DNA from: Synechococcaceae bacterium WB8_1B_136
Lineage (GTDB): Bacteria; Cyanobacteriota; Cyanobacteriia; PCC-6307; Cyanobiaceae
Assembly (NCBI GenBank): GCA_010029175.1
Contig: RGNC01000027.1
Location: 1-17,430 of the forward strand
Direction of reading: 5' to 3'
Length of the DNA: 17,430 nucleotides
Part shown: positions 13,294 to 17,430 of the stretch, in pieces
Layout of the letters: the number at the start of each line of letters is the position of its first letter
Position numbering within the stretch: the stretch's first letter is position 1
Program-made: the position numbers and the translations under genes
The notes under the pieces: generated by a model
What the model was told of the DNA's origin: nothing
Seen by the model: the letters and a program-made list of their open reading frames with translations, nothing else
Databases searched by the model: none

Positions 13294-13555
13294 TCGCTTC
13301 GATCCAGGGGTACACCTGCAGTTCGGTCCAGATGCCCTGGCGCCAGTACACATCCCCGTGCAGCAGCTCTTCCACCTGCTCCTGGCTGGTGGCCTCGTAG
13401 ATCCCGAACACGTGGCTGGTGTCCTCGGTGGGTCCGAGCGTGATCAGGATGCCGTCCTGCTGCTGCTGGCGCAGGCCCGCCAGGTGCTCCTCGCGGTAGG
13501 GCGTGCGCCGCTCGAGGGCGTCAGCGCAGTAGCGACCCCAGAGAACGAATCGCAT
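13277..13555 (-). CDS. YciI-like (YCII-related domain) protein
   Basis: A 92-aa single-domain protein. MRFVLWGRYCADALERRTPYREEHLAGL contains the conserved His at the start of helix 1, GILITLGPTEDTSHVFGIYEA is the central strand pair, and GDVYWRQGIWTELQVYPWIEAI is the usual end with the Y-W-x-x-G-I-W motif. YciI proteins are small ferredoxin-like-fold dimers with suspected catalytic His/Asp pairs, but the reaction is not known for this branch. The frame is open upstream to 13603, but family length and alignment favour ATG 13555. It lies 63 bp after the small secreted protein gene on the same strand, so the two may share a transcript. Confidence 0.85.
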   Translation of the reverse strand: MRFVLWGRYCADALERRTPYREEHLAGLRQQQQDGILITLGPTEDTSHVFGIYEATSQEQVEELLHGDVYWRQGIWTELQVYPWIEAIKMPA

Positions 13556-13618
13556 CGGCAGCACATCGGGAGAGGGCGCCCAATGTAGGGGCCTGGCCCC
13601 CACACCATGGTCCCGCCG

Positions 13619-13930
13619 TTAGAGGCTGAACAGGGGGGCCGAGATGGGATTGGGGAACAGGATCGGCTGGCCCGTGGGCTTGGCGCCGGCCTTCGTGGTC
13701 CAGCGGACCGTGCAGCTGAAGCTCTGCACGCCCTTGATGTTGGAACTGTTGATCCGGAAGCCCCTCACCGTGGCACCGGCGGGCATGCGGTATTGCGCCT
13801 GGTTGCAGGCATCCACTTCCGAGGCAGGCGAAGTGGCCAGCGAGGTTTCAGCACGAACGCTGGCGGGAGTGAGCGCGCCAATGCTTCCGAGGCAGGCAGC
13901 CAGTGCAAGCATCCGCTGAACCCTGGTCAT
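13619..13930 (-). CDS. Small secreted hypothetical protein, 103 aa
   Basis: From ATG 13930 the N-terminus is a signal peptide: Arg3 and Arg6, the hydrophobic run MLALAACLGSIGAL and a cleavage site after SVRA (about residue 27). The mature part of about 76 residues is polar, with two cysteines (in DACNQ and FSCTV) that could form a disulfide, and ends in a hydrophobic Pro-rich tail. I do not recognise a family. The frame is open to 14020, but the added residues (basic, Gly-rich) fit a leader poorly; ATG 13957 is another option. No ribosome site is clear. Confidence 0.62.
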   Translation of the reverse strand: MTRVQRMLALAACLGSIGALTPASVRAETSLATSPASEVDACNQAQYRMPAGATVRGFRINSSNIKGVQSFSCTVRWTTKAGAKPTGQPILFPNPISAPLFSL

Positions 13931-14021
13931 GAGGCGGGACCCGTTGATTGCGTCCATCCATAGCGCGCCGCTTCGCCTCTGCCCAGAGTGGTCAGCATTT
14001 CGACAGCGTTCCCCCTCCACC

Positions 14022-14456
14022 GTGGCCCCTGCTGCCCCTCCCCAGCCCCATGCCCAGCGCCTGCAGGTGCTCTGGCTGGCCTGGTTTCTGGCCTTGCTGT
14101 TTCACACCGAACTGGGCTTGATGCCCCTGTTCCATGGCCTGTCTCCACAGATTGAGAGCCAGGTGGATCCCGCCCGGTTGCCCGCTGTGTTCTGGGCCAT
14201 GCTGCTCTACTTCCTGATGCCGCTGGTGGCCCTGCTGCTGATCAGCTACGCGGCCACCAGCAGCGGACCCTGGCGTCGCTGGCGCTGGTTTCACCTGGGG
14301 TTGGGCATCGTCTACTCCCTCACCAACATTGGCCACATGGTGGTCGACATCCTCATCCCCGACTCCCGCTCCGATCAGGTGACACTGATGGCGGTGATGG
14401 TGGTGATCGGTCTGTTGATCAACCTGGAGAGCTGGCGTTGGTGTGACGCAGGCTGA
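14022..14456 (+). CDS. Four-helix membrane protein of unknown function
   Basis: From GTG 14022 it has 144 aa and four hydrophobic segments: LQVLWLAWFLALLF, LPAVFWAMLLYFLMPLVALLLISYA, FHLGLGIVYSLTNIGHMVVDIL and LMAVMVVIGLLINL. Histidines and acids are placed in or near the helices (FHTELG, RWFHLG, GHMVVD), which could bind a metal or haem, but I know of no matching family. The start is uncertain: the frame is open back to 13929, and that part overlaps the opposite small secreted gene start region. The outer-membrane barrel gene follows 137 bp downstream on the same strand. Confidence 0.68.
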   Translation: MAPAAPPQPHAQRLQVLWLAWFLALLFHTELGLMPLFHGLSPQIESQVDPARLPAVFWAMLLYFLMPLVALLLISYAATSSGPWRRWRWFHLGLGIVYSLTNIGHMVVDILIPDSRSDQVTLMAVMVVIGLLINLESWRWCDAG

Positions 14457-14593
14457 GGCCATTGCGCGGCGGTTTGCGGTTGTTGTTGCTGAAATGCTCA
14501 ACTTTTCCGGGGACAGCTTTTGATCCGGATAGGGGCTTGAAACCATGCCCTGGATCCGTGCTTTGGCATCAATCGATTCACTTCTGTGATGAA

Positions 14594-15397
14594 ATGATCC
14601 GTCCGATCTTCGCCACCCTGCTGCTGGGCGCCGGCGCGGCCCTCAGCGCAGCTCCTGCCCTTGCCGCCGATCCCCAGATCGCCCAGTCCTACGGCTCAGC
14701 TCCTGTCGCCTACGAGCAGGGCACGGGCTTCTATGCCACCCTTGGCCTTGGTGCCCAGTGGCCCCAGGATCAGGCTGTCAACGGTGGCGGCGCCTGGAAC
14801 GGCTTCAGCGCCCAGACCGACTTCGGCGGCGGTTTCTCCGGTGAGGTGGGCGTTGGCTACGACTTCGGAGCCATCCGCACGGAACTCACCTACGGCTACT
14901 CCCAGGCCAGCGCCAACCGACTCAAGGTGAATGCCCTCGGTGGTACGTCGAACCCCGGTGTCAGCGGCAATATCAGCAAGAACGATGTGCTGGTGAGTGC
15001 CTATTGGGATATCGCCACCGGTAGCCGTTGGGTGCCTTACATCGGCGCTGGCATCGGCTACACCAACCTGAGCACGCCCAACCTCTCCATCGCCGGCATC
15101 AACACCAGCAGCGGCAACAGCGGTAACTTCGGCTACCAGGCCAAGGTGGGTGTCTCCTACGTTGTGTCCCGCAACTGGGATGCCTTCCTGGAAGGTGTTT
15201 ACCAGGGGGCTAACAGCTCCAGCACAGTGACCGGCACCAACGCTGCTGGCCAGGGAGTTTCCGCCGACTTCGGCTCCTTCAACAGCTGGGGCGCCAAGAT
15301 CGGTGCCCGCTGGCGCTTCGGTGGCGCCCCTGCCGCCGTGGCCGTGGTGGAGCCTGCTCCCCAGCCCGCACCTCAGCCCATTCGCGGCCTCTGGTGA
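14594..15397 (+). CDS. Outer-membrane beta-barrel protein (OmpA/opacity-like porin family)
   Basis: From ATG 14594 it has 267 aa. The signal peptide is MIRPIFATLLLGAGAALSAAPALA, with a cut after ALA. The mature part alternates aromatic and glycine-rich strands typical of an 8-stranded barrel: GTGFYATLGLGAQWP, GFSGEVGVGYDFGAIRTELTYGYSQ, NDVLVSAYWDIATGSRWVPYIGAGIGYTNL, FGYQAKVGVSYVVSRNWDAFLEGVYQG and SWGAKIGARWRFG. Long Ser/Asn/Gly loops lie between the strands, as expected for surface exposure. Unusually, a Pro/Ala-rich tail of about 25 residues follows the last strand and ends in RGLW. The frame is open upstream to 14462, but that stretch has no signal peptide. A strong terminator follows. 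Confidence 0.86.
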   Translation: MIRPIFATLLLGAGAALSAAPALAADPQIAQSYGSAPVAYEQGTGFYATLGLGAQWPQDQAVNGGGAWNGFSAQTDFGGGFSGEVGVGYDFGAIRTELTYGYSQASANRLKVNALGGTSNPGVSGNISKNDVLVSAYWDIATGSRWVPYIGAGIGYTNLSTPNLSIAGINTSSGNSGNFGYQAKVGVSYVVSRNWDAFLEGVYQGANSSSTVTGTNAAGQGVSADFGSFNSWGAKIGARWRFGGAPAAVAVVEPAPQPAPQPIRGLW

Positions 15398-15415
15398 TCC
15401 AGTGGTTCATCGGTT

Positions 15416-15435
15416 GCGGCCGGTCCTCCGGCCGC
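15416..15435 (+). other. Perfect 8-bp stem-loop after the barrel gene
   Basis: GCGGCCGG (15416-15423) pairs with CCGGCCGC (15428-15435) around TCCT. No T-run follows. It precedes the true terminator by about 18 bp and may protect the transcript end. Confidence 0.5.
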
Positions 15436-15452
15436 GATTCCCATATCTCTTG

Positions 15453-15475
15453 AGCGGGGGAAACCCCGCTTTTTT
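15453..15475 (+). terminator. Rho-independent terminator of the barrel gene
   Basis: AGCGGGG (15453-15459) pairs with CCCCGCT (15464-15470) around a GAAA tetraloop and is followed by T to 15475. It is one-directional: on the minus strand the hairpin is not followed by a T-run, so it does not clearly serve trpA. Confidence 0.9.
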
Positions 15476-15500
15476 GCTGTGATGGGGCAGGCGCGCTGGA

Positions 15501-16313
15501 TCAGCCGTCGAGGGCCTGGCGCAGTTCACGGCAGAAGCCGGCGGCGGCGGCGGCCACATCCTCGTGCTGTACATGGCTCTCGGCCATCACCTTCACCAGG
15601 GCGCTGCCCACGATGGCCCCGTCTGCACCCCAATCGCGCACCTGGCGGGCCTGCTCCGGCCCCGAGATGCCGAACCCCACCGCAACCGGAGTGGGGCCGA
15701 TGGCCTTGAGCCGTTGCACCAGCCCCTCCACACGGCTCTCGATCCGGCTGCGCACGCCGGTCACGCCGGTGACGCTCACCAGATAAGTGAAGCCTCGACT
15801 GGCGGTGGCAATGCGGGCCATCCGCTCCGCAGGCGTGGTGGGGGCCACCAGCAGCACCAGATCCAGGTGGTGCTCGGCGGCGATGGCCGAGAGCTTCTCG
15901 GCTTCTTCCAGGGGCAGATCCGGCACCACCAGGCCGGCGGCACCGGCGCCAGCGGCCTCGCGGCAGAAGCAGTCCATGCCGCGGTTGAGCAATGGGTTGC
16001 TGTAGGTGAACAGAATCACCGGAATGGTGAGTTCGCCCTGCAGGGTTTGCAGCATCTCCAGCACCTTGCCCGGAGTGGTGCCCGCTGCCAGGGCACGGCT
16101 TGCCGCCGCCTGAATCACGGGCCCATCCGCCAGGGGATCGCTGTAGGGGATGCCCAGCTCAATCAGGTCGGCCCCCGCTGATTGCAGGGCGAGCAGGGAG
16201 GCACGGGTCTGGCTGAGATCCGGGTCGCCGGCCATCAGGAAGGGCATCAGGGCGCAGCGGCCCTGGGCTTTCAGTTGCTCGAAACGCTGCTGGATCTGGG
16301 TGCTGGTGGTCAC
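15501..16313 (-). CDS. trpA: Tryptophan synthase alpha subunit
   Basis: A 270-aa TIM-barrel subunit that cleaves indole-3-glycerol phosphate to indole and glyceraldehyde-3-phosphate in the last step of tryptophan synthesis, in complex with TrpB. Family marks are ALMPFLMAGDPD (about 21-32), AGADLIELGIPYSDPLADGPVIQAA with the catalytic Glu52 and Asp63 (E. coli Glu49 and Asp60), LFTYSNPLLNRG, GLVVPDLPLEEA, the phosphate-loop region YLVSVTGVTGVRS, and VGFGISGPEQAR with GADGAIVGSALV at the end. Translation starts at GTG 16313. trpB is not in the window; cyanobacterial trp genes are commonly scattered. It lies 46 bp after the DUF3007 gene on the same strand, forming an ndhL-DUF3007-trpA unit. Confidence 0.96.
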   Translation of the reverse strand: MTTSTQIQQRFEQLKAQGRCALMPFLMAGDPDLSQTRASLLALQSAGADLIELGIPYSDPLADGPVIQAAASRALAAGTTPGKVLEMLQTLQGELTIPVILFTYSNPLLNRGMDCFCREAAGAGAAGLVVPDLPLEEAEKLSAIAAEHHLDLVLLVAPTTPAERMARIATASRGFTYLVSVTGVTGVRSRIESRVEGLVQRLKAIGPTPVAVGFGISGPEQARQVRDWGADGAIVGSALVKVMAESHVQHEDVAAAAAGFCRELRQALDG

Positions 16314-16359
16314 GGCCGCGTTTGCGCTTCGGTGAGCCTATGGGGTCGCAGGTGCCGCC

Positions 16360-16731
16360 TCAGAGCTCAGCCGTGTCCTCCAGTTGGCCCAGCTGCCGCA
16401 GCAGTCTTTCCTGCTCGGCGGGGCTCAGGGCCTCGAACTGTTTCTGCAGTTCGTCTTCGGTGGCAGCGTCGTAGGCACTGCGGTAGCGCCGCCGCTGTTC
16501 CATGTAGGTCATGTTGCCGGTCACCACCCGGAACAGGTACGAGCCGGTCCAGCCGAGCACGATCAACACCAGCACCGCCTGGGCGGCAATGCCGGCGCTG
16601 AAGCCCTCAAAACCGGCAGCCTGGAAGCCCCAGTAGCCCAGGCCTCCGAGGGCGAAGATGGTCACCCCGGCCAGCAGCGCCCGTCCACGGGTGATGCCCT
16701 GGCTGGCTTGCGGCGGCTCCGGCGCGCTCAT
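16360..16731 (-). CDS. DUF3007 family membrane protein
   Basis: From ATG 16731 it has 123 aa. Two helices are visible (ALLAGVTIFALGGLGYWGFQAAG and IAAQAVLVLIVLGWTGSYLFRVV), followed by the family-typical NMTYMEQRRRYRSAYDAATEDELQKQFEALSPAEQERLL and a charged C-terminal helix. DUF3007 proteins occur in cyanobacteria and plastid-bearing organisms; their function is not established. The start overlaps the ndhL stop by 4 bp (ATGA), so the two are translated together. The frame is open upstream to 17133, but that part is a shadow of ndhL and is not family-like. Confidence 0.87.
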   Translation of the reverse strand: MSAPEPPQASQGITRGRALLAGVTIFALGGLGYWGFQAAGFEGFSAGIAAQAVLVLIVLGWTGSYLFRVVTGNMTYMEQRRRYRSAYDAATEDELQKQFEALSPAEQERLLRQLGQLEDTAEL

Positions 16732-16967
16732 TCCAGCGGCCCCTGGCCCTGCAGGCGCAGGTTGATGAAGGGTGCAAACAGGATCAGGCCGGGGAAAAAC
16801 AGAAACACCAGGCCGTACACCGCCGTGCGCTCCAGCTTGCCCATCTGCGTCCAGCGCCTGGCCATCCAGGCCATCAACGCCAGCGGCACCACCACCAGAT
16901 AGGTGCCTGCCAGGGCGGTGTAGGTGGCCAGCACCAGCAGGCTTTCGGTGCTGAGGGAACTGAGCAT
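16728..16967 (-). CDS. ndhL: NAD(P)H-quinone oxidoreductase subunit L
   Basis: From ATG 16967 it has 79 aa. It is a small thylakoid-membrane subunit of the NDH-1 complex, used in respiration, cyclic electron flow and CO2 uptake. Two helices are clear (LLVLATYTALAGTYLVVVPLALMAW and AVYGLVFLFFPGLILFAPFINLRLQ), separated by a basic loop MARRWTQMGKLERT; this matches the usual NdhL pattern and length. GTG 16982 would add MPLPG and is possible; I prefer the ATG because homologues begin close to it. It overlaps DUF3007 by 4 bp and heads the ndhL-DUF3007-trpA unit. The 390 bp upstream hold no gene I can support before the tRNA. Confidence 0.93.
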   Translation of the reverse strand: MLSSLSTESLLVLATYTALAGTYLVVVPLALMAWMARRWTQMGKLERTAVYGLVFLFFPGLILFAPFINLRLQGQGPLE

Positions 16968-16982
16968 CCCAGGCAAGGGCAC

Positions 16983-17357
16983 GACGCCATTGTGACTGCA
17001 CCGAATCTAGGTGGAGCACCGCGTGGAATCGGGCTGTCATCGGCGGGAGTTCGTCCTGCTTCGGCGTCAACCCATGGAGTTCTCTGCCGCGCAGGCTCAG
17101 CAGCTGCTGCCAATCCGGCCAGATGTTGGCCACTGTTGCTGAACAACAACCCCATTCTGGTGCTGGCTGATGTCTGTATTCAGGCCGTGATTCGACCCTT
17201 GCATCGCATCAGTCTGCGTCAGGATGTCCTGGTGGCAGGTCTGCACAACCTCTGGTGGCTCAGGGTGGGTTGCCGATGCCGTAGGGGATCCAGAGGCGGC
17301 CGGTGCCTGTGTCAGCGTCTGCAGACGAGACCGGGCTCCTAGGATGGTGACCTGCCA
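16983..17357. other. Intergenic region between ndhL and tRNA-Leu
   Basis: These 375 bp contain no gene I can support. The open frames on both strands (a plus frame 16992-17342 and minus frames reaching 17133 and 17155) are Arg/Gly/Ala-rich and match no family. Divergent promoters for ndhL and the tRNA should lie here. A TAGGAT at 17340-17345, 12 bp before the tRNA, could be its -10 box, but no matching -35 is seen. A small hairpin TGTTG-CTGAA-CAACA lies at 17134-17148. Confidence 0.5.
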
Positions 17358-17430
17358 GGGAGCATGGCGGAATTGGTAGACGCAGCGGACTTAAAATCCG
17401 CAGACGGCAACGTTGTGGGGGTTCAAGTCC
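17358..17430 (+). tRNA. tRNA-Leu (anticodon UAA), 3' end cut off by window edge
   Basis: The acceptor strand GGGAGCA (17358-17364) is followed by TGGCGGAATTGGTAGACGC, the D-arm of a class II leucine tRNA. The anticodon stem GCGGA (17385-17389) pairs with TCCGC (17397-17401) around the loop CTTAAAA, which gives anticodon UAA (17392-17394). The long variable arm GACGGCAACGTT follows, then the T-arm start GGGTTCAAGTCC at the window end. The T-stem 3' side and acceptor 3' strand are outside the window. No group I intron interrupts the anticodon, unlike many other cyanobacteria. Confidence 0.95.

Noticed and set aside
13929..14021. N-terminal extension of the 4-TM protein from ATG 13929
   Set aside because: It overlaps the opposite gene's start region and reads as a basic, Ser/Pro-rich stretch without features. 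The later GTG was used, with low certainty.
16732..17133. N-terminal extension of DUF3007 by 134 residues
   Set aside because: It is a frame-shifted shadow of ndhL, Gly/Ala/Arg-rich, and not family-like. The 4-bp ATGA overlap marks the real start.
16992..17342. A 116-aa plus-strand frame in the ndhL-tRNA gap
   Set aside because: Arg/Gly/Cys-rich, no recognisable domain, and no ribosome site.
17390..17396. Group I intron in tRNA-Leu(UAA)
   Set aside because: The anticodon loop CTTAAAA is continuous with paired stem arms on both sides.

Overview
The window is a GC-rich, gene-dense stretch of a cyanobacterial chromosome, most likely a picocyanobacterium of the Cyanobium / marine or freshwater Synechococcus type (inference). 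The lineage call rests on ndhL, a DUF3007 protein, a cyAbrB-type regulator, a c6-like cytochrome, several families common in cyanobacteria (DUF2214, PsiE-like, YciI-like) and an intron-less tRNA-Leu(UAA). No transposase, integrase, phage gene, rRNA or CRISPR array was found.

Layout. 1-1856 (+): the end of an unknown membrane protein, then the ATPase and permease of a Mn/Zn/Fe-type metal ABC transporter; no substrate-binding protein lies inside the window. 1837-2319 (-): a divergent QueD/PTPS-like enzyme, head-to-head with hisIE (2359-3054, +). 8524 to 2993 (-): a tightly packed four-gene unit of DUF2214 membrane protein, metzincin-like protease, RND pump and lipoprotein membrane-fusion adaptor. 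Two of its junctions overlap and the third is 6 bp wide. 8743-9678 (+): an RpoD-like alternative sigma factor behind an AT-rich leader with direct repeats. 9807-11330 (+): DUF1232 protein, unknown 115-aa protein, small secreted protein and PsiE-like membrane protein. 12311 to 11242 (-): a GNAT acetyltransferase overlapping a Nif11-cupin fusion. 12404-13293 (+): cyAbrB regulator, a strong composite terminator, and a secreted c-type cytochrome. 13930 to 13277 (-): small secreted protein and YciI-like protein. 14022-15397 (+): a 4-TM protein and an outer-membrane beta-barrel protein with a textbook terminator. 16967 to 15501 (-): ndhL, DUF3007, trpA. 17358 to the edge: tRNA-Leu(UAA), cut off by the window end.

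How it fits together. Most units are housekeeping or envelope functions: metal import, histidine and tryptophan synthesis, NDH-1 and electron transfer, RND export, an outer-membrane barrel and regulators. Compaction is extreme. Four of the five convergent gene pairs overlap tail to tail, and several co-directional genes overlap by 1-8 bp.

The points most worth a second look are the Nif11-cupin fusion with its antisense overlap into psiE, the protease-RND operon with an 18-bp repeat at two start codons, the sigma factor with a changed -10-reading residue and a repeat-bearing leader, and the terminator that ends four bases before the cytochrome start. I see no single system I would claim as wholly new.
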